From Actibacterium mucosum KCTC 23349 (GTDB lineage: Bacteria; Pseudomonadota; Alphaproteobacteria; Rhodobacterales; Rhodobacteraceae): a DNA stretch of 64,000 nt. The stretch is from NCBI RefSeq assembly GCF_000647975.1, contig NZ_JFKE01000007.1:62001-126000 (forward strand). Direction: 5' to 3'. Under the pieces are notes generated by a model that was given only the letters and a program-made list of their open reading frames with translations, was not told the DNA's origin and made no database searches. Each line of letters opens with the position of its first letter. Within the stretch, counting starts at the first letter, position 1. Shown piece after piece: positions 11,144-21,402 of this stretch. A program made the translations under genes and the position numbers.

Positions 11144-14100
11144 ATGACTCGGCAGGATGTGACACTTCATGATCGCTTTGACCTGGCAAAAGAGAACGTG
11201 CTGTTGAACGGCACGCAGGCGCTTGTGCGCCTTATGCTGATGCAGGCCGCGCGCGACAAGGCCGCAGGGCACAATACGGCCGGTTACGTGACAGGATATC
11301 GCGGCTCGCCGCTGGGTGCGGTCGATTTGCAGATGAGCCGCGCAAAAAATGAGCTGTCGGCGTCTGACATCACCTTTCAGCCGGGCCTGAACGAGGATCT
11401 GGCCGCCACCGCAGTTTGGGGCACGCAGCAGGCCGGGCTGCGCGGGGATGGCAAGTTCGATGGCGTGTTTTCGTTGTGGTACGGCAAAGGGCCGGGTGTG
11501 GACCGGTCGGGCGACGTGATGCGCCATGCCAATATGGCCGGCACCGCGCCGTTGGGCGGGGTTCTGATGGCGATGGGGGATGACCATGTGGGCGAAAGCT
11601 CCACCACCTGTCACCAATCCGACTGGGCGCTGGTGGATGCCTATATGCCGATCGTCTCGCCCGCCGGGGTGCAGGAAATTTTGGATTTTGGCCTCTATGG
11701 CTGGGCGCTGAGCCGGTTTGCCGGGGTCTGGTGCGGGCTGAAGACGATGAAGGACACGGTCGAGGCGACGGCGGTGGTTGATGGCCGCATCGACCGGATG
11801 CAGTTCGTGACGCCCGCCTTCGACATGCCCGATGGCGGGTTGAACATACGGCTGATCGACCATTGGGTGCCGCAGGAACAGCGGATGATCGATTACAAGC
11901 GGTTCGCGGCCGAGGCGTTCAGCCATGCCAACAAGATGGACAAGCGCATTTGGGGCAAGCCGGGGGCCAAGATCGGGTTCGTTGCGGCGGGCAAGAACTG
12001 GCTGGATCTGACCCATGCGCTGAGCCTGCTGAATATCGACGCGTCCGAGGCCGAGCGGCTGGGCATCACCACCTATAAGGTTGGGCAGGTCTGGCCGCTG
12101 GATATGAAAGGGTTTCACGATTGGGCCGAGGGGCTGGACCTGATTGTGGTGGTCGAGGAAAAGCGCAAGCTGATCGAGGTGCAGGTGAAAGAAAGCATCT
12201 TTGATGACCGGCGTGGGCGGCGGGTCTATGGCTGGTACCGCGAGGACGAGGAACTGTTCCCGACCCGCGGCGCGCTGGACCCGATCATGGTGGCCCAGAA
12301 GCTGGGCGCGATCCTGATCGACGAGGGCCGCGCCACAGACGGCATCAAGGCCGGAATGGCCGCCGTGGCCGAGGCGCAGCGGGCCGATAATGCCGAAGAT
12401 ATCGCCAGCCGTGTGCCCTATTTCTGCTCGGGCTGCCCGCATAACAGCTCGACCAAGCTGCCCGAAGGCAGCCGCGCCTATGCCGGGATCGGCTGTCATA
12501 TCATGGCCACGTGGATGGATCGCGAAACCATCGGGTTCACCCATATGGGCGGCGAGGGCGCAAACTGGGTGGGCGAGGCGCCGTTTTCAACCACCGACCA
12601 CGTGTTTCAGAACCTCGGCGATGGCACCTATAACCACTCGGGCCTGTTGGCGATCCGCGCGGCTTTGGCCGCAGGCACGAACATCACCTACAAGATCCTT
12701 TACAACGATGCCGTGGCCATGACCGGCGGGCAAACCAACGAGGGCGACCTGTCGCCCCAGCGCATCGCGGCCGAACTGCTGGCGATGGGGGTGGGCGAGG
12801 TGCATCTGGTGCACGACCCCAAGGAAGAGCTGGACCTGTCCAGTTTCCCCGCCGGTGTCATCAAACATGTGCGCGACGACCTGCCCCGCGTTCAGGAAGA
12901 CATCCGCAAGGTCAAAGGTGTGTCGGCCATCATTTACGTGCAGACCTGTGCCGCCGAAAAACGCCGCCGGCGCAAGCGCGGCAATTTCCCCGACCCTGAC
13001 CGGCGGGTCTTTATCAACACCGATATCTGCGAGGGCTGCGGCGATTGCGGGGTACAGTCGAACTGTGTGTCGATTGTCCCGGTGGAAACCGAACTGGGCC
13101 GCAAACGCGCGATTGATCAATCCAGCTGCAACAAGGATTTCAGCTGTCTCAAAGGGTTCTGCCCCTCCTTTGTCACGGTCGAGGGCGGGCAGATCCGCAA
13201 ACCGGCGCCCGCGGCGCTGGATATCCCGGACCTGCCGCAGCCAACCCTGCCCACGATCACCGGCACCCACAACGTGGTGATCACCGGGGTGGGCGGCACC
13301 GGCGTGGTGACCATCGGTGCGGTGCTGGCGATGGCGGCGCATCTGGATGGCAAAGGCGCCGGCCTGATGGAGATGGCCGGGCTGGCGCAAAAAGGCGGCG
13401 CGGTGCATATCCATTGCCGCATCGCCAATGATCCGGCCGATATCTCGGCCATCCGCGTGGCAACCGGCGAGGCACATGCGGTGATCGGCGGCGATCTGGT
13501 GGTGACGGCGGGCGCCAAGACGCTGGGCCTGATGACCACGGGCGCCACCGGCGCGGTGGTCAACAGCCACGAGATCATCACCGGCGCCTTCACCCGCAAT
13601 ACCGAGTTCCGCATCCCCAGCGACCGGCTGCAGCTGCAATTGCAGGCCCGGCTGGGCGAGGGGCTGTCGATGTTCGATGCCTCGGAACTGGCGCGGGCGC
13701 TGATGGGCGACTCGATTTATTCCAACACGATGTTGATGGGCGCGGCCTGGCAGATGGGCCTGATCCCCCTGACCGAAGACGCGATCCTGCGCGCCATCGA
13801 ATTGAACGGCGCGGCAGTGGACCGCAACCAACGCGCCTTTCAACTGGGGCGATGGGCCGCCGTATATCCCGGCGAGGCGAAGAAGGCCGCAAGGACTGAT
13901 GAGCCGTCGAGCAAAGTGGGACCTGCCCTAACCGAAAGCGACCTTGAGCAGAAGATTGCCTATCGCGCCGACCGGCTGGTGGCCTACCAAAACGCCGCGC
14001 TATCCATGAAATTCCGCGCCCTTGTGGACCCGATTACCGACAAAGACCTGAAACTGGCCGTGGCCGAGGGGTATTACAAACTGCTGGCCTACAAGGACGA

Positions 14101-14566
14101 ATACGAGGTGGCGCGCCTGCATCTGGATACGCGCGCCAAGGCCGAAGAGATGTTCGAGGGCGACCTGACGCTGAAGGCGCAACTGGCCCCGCCGATGCTG
14201 GGCGGCACCGACGCCAACGGCCGCCCGAAAAAACGCGAATTTGGACCGTGGGTCTGGACTTTGTTCAAATTTCTGTCGCGAATGAAGGGGTTACGGGGCA
14301 CGGCGTTTGACCCGTTCGGGCGCACGCAAGAACGGCGAATGGAACGTGCCCTGATTGCGCAGTTCGAAGGTGACATGGCGCGCCTGTTGCCGACGATCAC
14401 CCCGAACACACGCGACACGATGATCGAACTGGCCCGCCTGCCGCTTTCGATCCGGGGCTATGGCCCGGTGAAGGCCGCGAACGAGGCAAAGGCAGCCAAA
14501 ACCCGCGAAGCGTTGCTGTCCACGATCGCGGCAGGCGGTCCACCGGTGCAACACGCGGCTGAATGA
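11144..14566 (+). CDS. indolepyruvate ferredoxin oxidoreductase family protein (fused alpha-beta)
   Basis: The protein has 1140 residues from the ATG at 11144, behind a GGGGAGG ribosome site. It oxidatively decarboxylates aryl or branched 2-oxo acids to acyl-CoA with ferredoxin. The N-terminal pyrimidine-binding part contains TGYRGSPLGAVDLQM. The thiamine-binding region includes GIGCHIMATWMDRETIGFTH and GGEGANW. A 4Fe-4S motif, CEGCGDCGVQSNC, lies near residue 630. The C-terminal gamma-type domain starts with NVVITGVGGTGVVTIGAVLA. In such alphaproteobacterial fusions all catalytic domains are on one chain. The likely role is amino-acid catabolism. Confidence 0.92.
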   Translation: MTRQDVTLHDRFDLAKENVLLNGTQALVRLMLMQAARDKAAGHNTAGYVTGYRGSPLGAVDLQMSRAKNELSASDITFQPGLNEDLAATAVWGTQQAGLRGDGKFDGVFSLWYGKGPGVDRSGDVMRHANMAGTAPLGGVLMAMGDDHVGESSTTCHQSDWALVDAYMPIVSPAGVQEILDFGLYGWALSRFAGVWCGLKTMKDTVEATAVVDGRIDRMQFVTPAFDMPDGGLNIRLIDHWVPQEQRMIDYKRFAAEAFSHANKMDKRIWGKPGAKIGFVAAGKNWLDLTHALSLLNIDASEAERLGITTYKVGQVWPLDMKGFHDWAEGLDLIVVVEEKRKLIEVQVKESIFDDRRGRRVYGWYREDEELFPTRGALDPIMVAQKLGAILIDEGRATDGIKAGMAAVAEAQRADNAEDIASRVPYFCSGCPHNSSTKLPEGSRAYAGIGCHIMATWMDRETIGFTHMGGEGANWVGEAPFSTTDHVFQNLGDGTYNHSGLLAIRAALAAGTNITYKILYNDAVAMTGGQTNEGDLSPQRIAAELLAMGVGEVHLVHDPKEELDLSSFPAGVIKHVRDDLPRVQEDIRKVKGVSAIIYVQTCAAEKRRRRKRGNFPDPDRRVFINTDICEGCGDCGVQSNCVSIVPVETELGRKRAIDQSSCNKDFSCLKGFCPSFVTVEGGQIRKPAPAALDIPDLPQPTLPTITGTHNVVITGVGGTGVVTIGAVLAMAAHLDGKGAGLMEMAGLAQKGGAVHIHCRIANDPADISAIRVATGEAHAVIGGDLVVTAGAKTLGLMTTGATGAVVNSHEIITGAFTRNTEFRIPSDRLQLQLQARLGEGLSMFDASELARALMGDSIYSNTMLMGAAWQMGLIPLTEDAILRAIELNGAAVDRNQRAFQLGRWAAVYPGEAKKAARTDEPSSKVGPALTESDLEQKIAYRADRLVAYQNAALSMKFRALVDPITDKDLKLAVAEGYYKLLAYKDEYEVARLHLDTRAKAEEMFEGDLTLKAQLAPPMLGGTDANGRPKKREFGPWVWTLFKFLSRMKGLRGTAFDPFGRTQERRMERALIAQFEGDMARLLPTITPNTRDTMIELARLPLSIRGYGPVKAANEAKAAKTREALLSTIAAGGPPVQHAAE

Positions 14567-14667
14567 CCCCTCGCACGGGGCGGCTGCATCTGGCATACTG
14601 GCTTTCCACCGGCCACGCTTTGCTGTAAGGCGCGGCCAATTGAGATGTAAGTACAGGCAGTCCGGGA

Positions 14668-15543
14668 ATGGGGCACCGCGAAGCCACGCGCGATATCAGC
14701 TATGCCAGCTCGGCCAGCTCAAAAAGCGGCCGGGCCCTCATTCGTGTGGTCGAGAACGCCACCGGACGTCTGCGGCTGATCAAACGCGCCGAAGGGTACG
14801 AAAACGAGGTGGCGCTAGGGCGTGACTTTTGGGACATCATGGTGGAACGCTATGGGCTGAGCCTGGAGGTGATTGCCGGGTCGATGTCCAACATCCCTGC
14901 CAATGGCCCGCTGATCCTGATCGCAAACCATCCGTACGGCATTCTGGACGGCCTGATCATGGGCCATATCCTGAAAAAGATACGCGGCGATTTCCGCATC
15001 ATGGCCCATCACGTGTTCCGCAAGGCTGAAGAGCTGAACAGGATCATCCTGCCGATCAGCTTTGACGAAACGCGCGAGGCGATGCAGCTGAATATCGATA
15101 CCCGGAAAACCGCGCTGAGCTATCTGGCACAGGGCGGGGCGATCGGGATTTTCCCCGGCGGCACCGTGTCCACGTCGCAAAAGCTGTTCTCAACCCCGAT
15201 GGACCCCGGCTGGCGCAGTTTCACGGCGCGGATGGTGGCGAAATCAAAGGCCACGGTGGTTCCGATCTATTTCGAAGGGCATAACTCGCGCCTGTTCCAA
15301 CTGGCCAGCCATCTGCATTCGACATTACGGGTGGCGCTTCTGATCAAAGAGTTCAAATCGCGGGTGGACGAGCCGGTGCGCATCGCAATTGGCGAACCGA
15401 TCCCGCAGGGCGAGCTGAACAAACATGCCGGTGACGCGAAAGCAATGATGGATTTCCTGCGCAAAGCGACGTATGACCTGTCGCCAACCCCCCTGAATTC
15501 CCACGATTACGGGTTCGAGTTCGAAGAGAAGCACCGCGTCTGA
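14668..15543 (+). CDS. lysophospholipid acyltransferase family protein
   Basis: The protein has 291 residues. The acyltransferase motif I variant is [10 protein letters not shown], and a later block is [12 protein letters not shown], as in PlsC/hemolysin-type O-acyltransferases that esterify glycerolipids or ornithine lipids. There is no clear transmembrane helix at the N-terminus, so it is probably membrane-associated. The stop codon overlaps the murI start (TGATG), so the two are translationally coupled. The lipid substrate is not determined by the sequence. Confidence 0.82.
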   Translation: MGHREATRDISYASSASSKSGRALIRVVENATGRLRLIKRAEGYENEVALGRDFWDIMVERYGLSLEVIAGSMSNIPANGPLILIANHPYGILDGLIMGHILKKIRGDFRIMAHHVFRKAEELNRIILPISFDETREAMQLNIDTRKTALSYLAQGGAIGIFPGGTVSTSQKLFSTPMDPGWRSFTARMVAKSKATVVPIYFEGHNSRLFQLASHLHSTLRVALLIKEFKSRVDEPVRIAIGEPIPQGELNKHAGDAKAMMDFLRKATYDLSPTPLNSHDYGFEFEEKHRV

Positions 15544-16355
15544 TGGCAGTTGGCATTTTTGATTCCGGTTTGGGCGGCCTGACCGTCTGGGACGCGGCAA
15601 GCAAGCGCTTGCCGGATGTGCCGTTTGTCTATTACGGCGACAATTCGCACACGCCGTATGGGGTGCGCGACCCCGAAGATATCTTTCAACTGACCACTCA
15701 AGGGGTGGAGCGCCTGTGGGAAGCCGGATGCGACTTGGTGATCTTGGCGTGCAACACCGCCTCGGCCGCGGCGCTGAAACGCATGCAGGATGGCTGGATC
15801 CCCGAGGAAAAGCGGGTGCTGGGGGTGTTCGTGCCGCTGATCGAGGCGCTGACCGAGCGGCAATGGGGCGATAACAGCCCCCCGCGCGAGGTTGCGGTGA
15901 AACATGTGGCCCTGTTTGCCACACCCGCCACCGTGTCCAGCCGGGCTTTTCAGCGCGAGCTGGCGTTCCGCGCCGTGGGCGTGGATGTCGAGGCGCAGCC
16001 CTGCGGCGGTCTGGTGGACGCCATTGAAGATGGTGACGAGATCCTGGCCGAAGCTTTGGTGCGCAGCCATGTCGAGGCCCTGATGCGGCGCATGCCCGAG
16101 CCCGAGGCCGCGATCCTGGGCTGTACTCATTACCCGCTGATGGAGGAAAAGTTCCAGACCGCGCTGGGTGAGGGCGTCAAGGTCTATAGCCAGGCATCGC
16201 TGGTGGCTGAAAGCCTGGCCGATTACCTGGACCGTCACCCCGATATGGTGGGCGATGGCAAGGTGCGGCTGAACCTGACCACCGGTGATCCGGCCCGCGT
16301 GTCGGACAAGGCCACGCAGTTCTTGCGACGACGAATCGAGTTCCACGCGGCCTGA
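15543..16355 (+). CDS. murI: glutamate racemase
   Basis: This 270-residue enzyme makes D-glutamate for peptidoglycan. The N-terminal [13 protein letters not shown] motif is diagnostic. The two catalytic cysteines are in [11 protein letters not shown] and [11 protein letters not shown]. The length is usual. The start ATG overlaps the upstream acyltransferase stop by 1 base, which argues for an envelope-related operon. argC follows after 51 bases on the same strand. Confidence 0.95.
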   Translation: MAVGIFDSGLGGLTVWDAASKRLPDVPFVYYGDNSHTPYGVRDPEDIFQLTTQGVERLWEAGCDLVILACNTASAAALKRMQDGWIPEEKRVLGVFVPLIEALTERQWGDNSPPREVAVKHVALFATPATVSSRAFQRELAFRAVGVDVEAQPCGGLVDAIEDGDEILAEALVRSHVEALMRRMPEPEAAILGCTHYPLMEEKFQTALGEGVKVYSQASLVAESLADYLDRHPDMVGDGKVRLNLTTGDPARVSDKATQFLRRRIEFHAA

Positions 16356-16406
16356 TGCCGACCCCATCGATTCCACGGATTTCCCTGTCAGAACAGGACA
16401 TTAGAC

Positions 16407-17435
16407 ATGAGCTTTAATATCGCCATCCTTGGCGCCTCGGGCTATACCGGGGCCGAGCTGATCCGGCTGATCGCCGGACATCCCGACATGAATATCGCCG
16501 CGCTGGCCGCCGAACGTAAGGCCGGTATGGAGATGGCGCAGGTGTTTCCGCATCTGCGGCATCTGGACCTGCCGACGCTGGTCAAGATCGATCAGATCGA
16601 TTTCTCGACTATCGACCTGACCTTTTGCGCGCTGCCGCATGTGACCAGCCAGCAGGTGATCCCGAACCTGCCTGCGGATATGAAAATCGTCGATCTGAGC
16701 GCCGATTTCCGGCTGCGCGACCCGGCGGCTTATGAGAAATGGTACGGCAAGCCCCATGACGCGGTGGAGCTGCAGAAAGAGGCCGTTTACGGGCTGACCG
16801 AGTTCTATCGCGATGACATCAAGGCGGCACGGTTTGTCGCCGGCACAGGCTGCAACGCGGCCACGGGGCAATATGCGCTGGTGCCGCTGATCAAGGCGGG
16901 GGTCATTGATCTGGACGAGATCGTGATTGACCTGAAGGCCGCCGTGTCAGGCGCGGGGCGGTCGTTGAAGGAAAACCTGCTGCATGCGGAGCTGTCCGAG
17001 GGGTATCACGCCTATGCGGTGGGCGGCACGCATCGGCATCTGGGTGAGTTCGATCAGGAATTCTCGGCCCTTGCCGGGCGGCCCGTACAGGTGCAGTTCA
17101 CCCCGCATCTGATCCCTGCCAACCGGGGCATTCTGGCCACGGTTTATGTGCGCGGCGAGGCCGAAGAAATTCACAAGACCCTTGCGCAAGCCTATGAAAA
17201 CGAAGCTTTCCTTGAGGTTCTACCCTTTGGTGAAGTGCCCAGCACACGGCACATCCGCGGCTCGAACTTTTGCCATATCGGCGTGGTTGGCGACCGGATC
17301 GCCGGCCGGGCCATGGTGGTGGCGGTGCTGGACAATCTGACCAAGGGTTCATCTGGTCAGGCGTTGCAGAATGCCAACCTGATGCTGGGCCTGCCCGAGG
17401 ATGCGGGCCTGATGCTGGCGCCAGTCTTTCCGTAA
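16407..17435 (+). CDS. argC: N-acetyl-gamma-glutamyl-phosphate reductase
   Basis: This 342-residue enzyme reduces N-acetylglutamyl phosphate with NADPH in arginine synthesis. The N-terminal nucleotide-binding loop is [15 protein letters not shown]. The catalytic cysteine is in [14 protein letters not shown]. The length fits the long ArgC type. It stands alone here without other arg genes. An AGGAC ribosome site precedes the ATG. Confidence 0.96.
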   Translation: MSFNIAILGASGYTGAELIRLIAGHPDMNIAALAAERKAGMEMAQVFPHLRHLDLPTLVKIDQIDFSTIDLTFCALPHVTSQQVIPNLPADMKIVDLSADFRLRDPAAYEKWYGKPHDAVELQKEAVYGLTEFYRDDIKAARFVAGTGCNAATGQYALVPLIKAGVIDLDEIVIDLKAAVSGAGRSLKENLLHAELSEGYHAYAVGGTHRHLGEFDQEFSALAGRPVQVQFTPHLIPANRGILATVYVRGEAEEIHKTLAQAYENEAFLEVLPFGEVPSTRHIRGSNFCHIGVVGDRIAGRAMVVAVLDNLTKGSSGQALQNANLMLGLPEDAGLMLAPVFP

Positions 17436-17512
17436 AACCTGCGTCATTTCCGCCGTGTCCCCTCGTCGGGGCCGGCGGATCGGGTTATATGGGGAAAATC
17501 AGGGGGTGATTG

Positions 17513-17965
17513 ATGCGCGGACTAAAGAAACAACGTCGGATGCAAATCGTGGGGCTGGCCTTGGCCTCGGTCGTGGCGGTGATGGCATTGCTGGCTTTTC
17601 TGCCGGATGACGCGTTTCAGCTGTTCCGGTCGCCCAGCGAACTGACCGAGAAACCGCCGCGCCCGGGTGAAGTGTTCAAGCTGGGCGGGTTGGTGGCCGA
17701 AGGCTCGGTTGTGCCGGGGCAAGGCAACCACTTCTCGTTTGTCATCACCGATGGCGGGGCCGAGGTCGCGGTGAACTATGTCGGCAACGACGTGCGGCCG
17801 AACCTGTTTTCTGAGGGGCAAGGTACAATCGCCACCGGAAAATACGTGAACGGTGTATTTGAAGCCACTGAAATTCTTGCGAAACATGACGAAGAGTACA
17901 TGCCCCGCGAGGTGGTGGACGCGCTGAAGGAGCGTGGCGTGTTCAAGGAAGCGGACGGTAGCTGA
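17513..17965 (+). CDS. ccmE: cytochrome c maturation heme chaperone CcmE
   Basis: The protein has 150 residues from the ATG at 17513. CcmE binds heme covalently in the periplasm and passes it to CcmF. An N-terminal membrane anchor spans about residues 11-28. The OB-fold follows, and the heme-binding histidine is in LAKHDEEYMP. The first gene of the locus is then separated from ccmF by a three-gene phage-like lysis module. Confidence 0.93.
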   Translation: MRGLKKQRRMQIVGLALASVVAVMALLAFLPDDAFQLFRSPSELTEKPPRPGEVFKLGGLVAEGSVVPGQGNHFSFVITDGGAEVAVNYVGNDVRPNLFSEGQGTIATGKYVNGVFEATEILAKHDEEYMPREVVDALKERGVFKEADGS

Positions 17966-18045
17966 AGCCACCATTAACGGGTTCTGAACCACCCTTTCCC
18001 TAGCAGGCAAAGCCGCAGGCGCGGCGCAGCAAGGGAAAAGGTTCG

Positions 18046-18657
18046 ATGAAATCTGTCCAGGAAATTGCCAGGGAAATTGTCGCCCGCGAGGGCGGCTATG
18101 TGAACGATCCCGATGACCCCGGCGGGCCAACGAAACATGGCGTGACCTTGGGAACGGTTCGGCGACTGGGTGTGGATGTCACCGGCGATGGCCGGTCCGA
18201 TCTGGCGGATGTCAAAGCTCTGACCCGCCGGCAGGCCGCCGAGATTTACGTAAAACACTATTTCCACGATCCCAAGATCGACCAGCTGCCAAAAGCGCTG
18301 CAAGCGTCGGTTTTTGACATGTATGTCAATGCCGGCGCAAACGCAGTGCGGATTTTACAGCGCCTTCTCAATGATATGGGGCATCTTGTTGATGTTGACG
18401 GGGTGATTGGTCCGAAAACCGCGATGGCGGCCGAAGCCGCGGCATTGGCCGCACCGGATCACCTTGCCGACGCTTATGGGATCGCGCGGCGCAATTATTA
18501 CTATCGTATTGCGGACAGTCGCCCGGCCAGCCGCAAATACGCCCGCCGACGGGACGGCGGCAAAGGGGGATGGATCAAACGGGCCGAAGAGTTCATCTCG
18601 GTACGCTATCACCTGTCCGAGGCCGAACATGCAGCACGGGTGGCGGCATGGGGATGA
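18046..18657 (+). CDS. glycoside hydrolase 108 endolysin, GTA type
   Basis: The protein has 203 residues. The N-terminal domain is a GH108 N-acetylmuramidase with the catalytic glutamate in REGGYVNDPDDPGGPTKHGV. The C-terminal half is the peptidoglycan-binding domain often fused to it (LQRLLNDMGHLVDVDGVIGP). There is no signal peptide, as expected for a holin-dependent endolysin. The next gene overlaps by 10 bases and encodes a 3-TM holin. In Rhodobacter capsulatus such a pair lyses cells to release the gene transfer agent and lies apart from the capsid cluster. The function here is inferred from that precedent. Confidence 0.85.
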   Translation: MKSVQEIAREIVAREGGYVNDPDDPGGPTKHGVTLGTVRRLGVDVTGDGRSDLADVKALTRRQAAEIYVKHYFHDPKIDQLPKALQASVFDMYVNAGANAVRILQRLLNDMGHLVDVDGVIGPKTAMAAEAAALAAPDHLADAYGIARRNYYYRIADSRPASRKYARRRDGGKGGWIKRAEEFISVRYHLSEAEHAARVAAWG

Positions 18658-19187
18658 TCGAACGGGTTTTCGGGTTTCTGTTCGGCAGCGGCGGAAACGT
18701 AATCAAGGACACCGCCGAAGTTTTCTTCGAGAATGCCGAGGCCGGGGCGGCGCGCGATGCGCAGATAAAGCAAGCGGTGATGGCGCAATTCGCGGCCGAG
18801 TTCAGTGCCGCAACCAAGCCCGGCCTGTTTGACCGTTTGATCGACGCGTTGAACCGGTTGCCGCGTCCGGCGCTGGCTTTGGGGACGCTGGGATTGTTCG
18901 TTTCGGCCATGACCGACCCGATCTGGTTCGCCGAGCGCATGCAGGGCATCGCCTTGGTGCCAGAGCCACTGTGGTGGCTGATGGGGGCCATTATCTCGTT
19001 CTATTTCGGTGCGCGGCATCAGGCGAAAAGCCAAGCGTTTCAACGCTCTATCGCCGAGACCGTGGCCCGCACACCTGTCGTGGCCAACAATCTGCACGCG
19101 TTGAATGCGCTGGAGGAAGGCGCGGCGCAGATTGAGGGCACCACCGGCGATAATCCGGCTTTGGAAGACTGGAGGAACGGCGCATGA
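18648..19187 (+). CDS. 3-TM holin family protein, GTA type
   Basis: The protein has 179 residues from the ATG at 18648; an alternative ATG is at 18654. Hydrophobic segments include ALALGTLGLFVSAM and PLWWLMGAIISFYFG, each ending with short polar turns. The overall layout matches the holin family named for R. capsulatus GTA release. It would open the inner membrane for the endolysin encoded just upstream. The genes overlap by 10 bases, and the next small membrane-protein gene overlaps the stop (ATGA). The start choice between the two ATGs is open. Confidence 0.82.
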   Translation: MGMIERVFGFLFGSGGNVIKDTAEVFFENAEAGAARDAQIKQAVMAQFAAEFSAATKPGLFDRLIDALNRLPRPALALGTLGLFVSAMTDPIWFAERMQGIALVPEPLWWLMGAIISFYFGARHQAKSQAFQRSIAETVARTPVVANNLHALNALEEGAAQIEGTTGDNPALEDWRNGA

Positions 19188-19351
19188 TCGGATTGGCAAT
19201 CTTCCCGTTGCTGGCAGCGCTGACGGCCGGATTGTCGGCGGTCACTCTTTGGCACGAAGGATACAGCCGGGACAAACCCGAGATGATCGGATTGGCGGTT
19301 CTGGCCTCGGCCACGTTGTTGCAATGCATCCTGCAACCGCCGCTCATTTAA
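19184..19351 (+). CDS. 55-aa membrane protein, third gene of the lysis module
   Basis: I translated this short frame directly. It begins MIGLAIFPLLAALTAGLSAV and ends QCILQPPLI. Two hydrophobic helices (about residues 2-22 and 34-51) are joined by a polar loop, HEGYSRDKPEM. The ATG overlaps the holin stop (ATGA), so it is translated with the holin. It could be a holin partner or an antiholin-like regulator, which is inference from position and topology only. Confidence 0.7.
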   Translation: MIGLAIFPLLAALTAGLSAVTLWHEGYSRDKPEMIGLAVLASATLLQCILQPPLI

Positions 19352-19423
19352 TCACGCAACTGTGGCCCCGCGCCGCAGTGGATCGGCGTTGGCCTGCGCG
19401 GCGAAAGCCCGTAGAGTGCACGC

Positions 19424-21397
19424 ATGATTACAGAACTTGGCCACTTTGCCCTGATCCTCGCCTTCGCTGTTTCCATTGTGCAGGCCATCGTGCCGCTGGT
19501 GGGGGCGCATATGCGCTGGCCCGCGGCGATGGCCGTGGCCGAGCCTGCCGCAACGGCGCAGTTCCTGCTGACACTCGCATCCTTCGGCGCCTTGACCTAT
19601 GCCTTCGTCGTCTCGGATTTCTCGTTGGTTCTGGTCACGCAGAACTCGCACACGCTGAAACCGATGCTGTACAAGATTTCCGGCGTTTGGGGGAACCATG
19701 AGGGGTCCCTTCTGCTGTGGGTGCTGATCCTGACCTTGTTTGGGGCGCTGGCTGCGTGGTTCGGCGGCGGGTTGCCAACCACATTGCGGGCGCGGGTGCT
19801 GGCGGTGCAATCGGCGATCTCGGTGGCGTTTTTTGCCTTTCTGCTGTTCACCTCGAACCCGTTTTTGCGCATGGAGGTGCCACCCTATGACGGGCAGGGC
19901 CTGAACCCGCTGCTGCAGGACCCCGGCCTGGCCTTTCATCCACCATTTCTGTACGTGGGCTATGTGGGCCTTTCGATCTGTTTCTCGTTCGCCGTGGCTG
20001 CGTTGATCGAGGGGCGGGTGGATGCTGCATGGGGCCGCTGGGTGCGGCCGTGGACCCTGCTGAGCTGGCTGAACCTGTCGGTGGGCATCGGGCTGGGCAG
20101 CTGGTGGGCCTATTACGAGCTGGGCTGGGGTGGGTTCTGGTTCTGGGACCCGGTTGAAAATGCGTCGTTCATGCCGTGGCTTCTGGCCGCCGCCTTGCTG
20201 CATTCAGCCATCGTGGTGGAAAAGCGCGAGGCGTTGAAGAACTGGACCATCCTGTTGGCGATCCTTGCATTTGGCTTCTCGCTGATCGGTACGTTCATCG
20301 TGCGGTCAGGCGTTATCACCTCGGTCCATGCTTTCACCAATGACCCGACACGGGGCACGTTCATCCTTGCCATTCTGGCGTTTTTCCTTGGGGGGGCGCT
20401 GACGCTTTATGCCGCGCGCGCCAACTCGATGGAGGCGAAGGGCGTTTTTGGCGTGGTTTCGCGCGAGAGCTTCCTTGTGCTGAACAATATCCTGCTGGCG
20501 GTTGCAGCATTGGTGGTGTTTGTGGGCACGGTCTGGCCCTTGGTGGCCGAGCTGCTGTTTGATCGCAAACTGTCCGTCGGGCCGCCATTCTTCAATCTGG
20601 CCTTCACACCGTTCTTTGTGTTGCTGGCTTTGCTGTTGCCAATTGGTGCGATCCTGCCATGGAAGCGGGCGCAGCTGGCGCGGGCCTCCAAAGGGTTGCG
20701 CGTGGCGTTTGCGCTGGCTGTGGCTATGGCCGCGCTGGTTTGGGCCATGCAGAGCGGCCGGTCGGCCATGGGGCCGCTGGGCCTGTTCCTGGGCACTTGG
20801 CTGGTGGCCGGTGCGGCAACGGACCTGTTGCTGCGCACCGGGCGCGGTGGGTGGTCGTCGCGTTTGGGGCGTCTGGGCCGGCTGCCGCGCGCCGATTGGG
20901 GCAAGGCAATTGCCCATGCGGGGTTGGGTATCACGATCTTTGGCATTGCCGGGCTGCTGGCCTGGGAGATCGAGGATATTCGCGTTGCGCAGCCGGGCGC
21001 ACCTTACGAGGTTGGCCGCTGGACCGTAGAGCTGGTGGGGGTCGAAAACGCCCGTGGGCCCAACTATTTCGCCGAACGCGCCACGCTGAATGTGCGGGAC
21101 GGAGAGGCGCTGGTTGCGACGCTGCATCCGGAGACCCGGAATTACCCGGTGGCAGGTATGCCGACCGTCGAAGCAGGGATCGCCAACGGGTTCTGGCGGG
21201 ACATCTACCTGGTCGTGGGCGAACAGCAGGCTGATGGCGGCTGGGTTGTGCGGACCTATATCAAGCCGCTGGCCAACTGGATTTGGACGGGGGCCATCAT
21301 CATGGCGCTTGGCGGGGTTCTGAGCCTGACCGACCGACGCTACCGTGTCGCGGCAGGGGCACAGCGCGCCGCCAGAAACGCGGTTCCGGCGGAGTAG
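19424..21397 (+). CDS. ccmF: heme lyase CcmF
   Basis: This 657-residue multi-pass membrane protein attaches heme from CcmE to apocytochrome c. The WWD domain is visible as ELGWGGFWFWDPVENASFMPWL. A conserved early segment, KISGVWGNHEGSLLLWVLI, and histidine-containing loops are intact. Many hydrophobic helices cover the length. ccmH starts 5 bases after the stop, so the two are one transcription unit. The gene order ccmE, lysis genes, ccmF, ccmH is notable. Confidence 0.96.
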   Translation: MITELGHFALILAFAVSIVQAIVPLVGAHMRWPAAMAVAEPAATAQFLLTLASFGALTYAFVVSDFSLVLVTQNSHTLKPMLYKISGVWGNHEGSLLLWVLILTLFGALAAWFGGGLPTTLRARVLAVQSAISVAFFAFLLFTSNPFLRMEVPPYDGQGLNPLLQDPGLAFHPPFLYVGYVGLSICFSFAVAALIEGRVDAAWGRWVRPWTLLSWLNLSVGIGLGSWWAYYELGWGGFWFWDPVENASFMPWLLAAALLHSAIVVEKREALKNWTILLAILAFGFSLIGTFIVRSGVITSVHAFTNDPTRGTFILAILAFFLGGALTLYAARANSMEAKGVFGVVSRESFLVLNNILLAVAALVVFVGTVWPLVAELLFDRKLSVGPPFFNLAFTPFFVLLALLLPIGAILPWKRAQLARASKGLRVAFALAVAMAALVWAMQSGRSAMGPLGLFLGTWLVAGAATDLLLRTGRGGWSSRLGRLGRLPRADWGKAIAHAGLGITIFGIAGLLAWEIEDIRVAQPGAPYEVGRWTVELVGVENARGPNYFAERATLNVRDGEALVATLHPETRNYPVAGMPTVEAGIANGFWRDIYLVVGEQQADGGWVVRTYIKPLANWIWTGAIIMALGGVLSLTDRRYRVAAGAQRAARNAVPAE

Positions 21398-21402
21398 GCG
21401 TG

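Noticed and set aside
11093-12544. Minus-strand 483-codon frame opposite the indolepyruvate oxidoreductase gene
   Set aside because: It is a shadow of a well-supported gene and has low-complexity composition.
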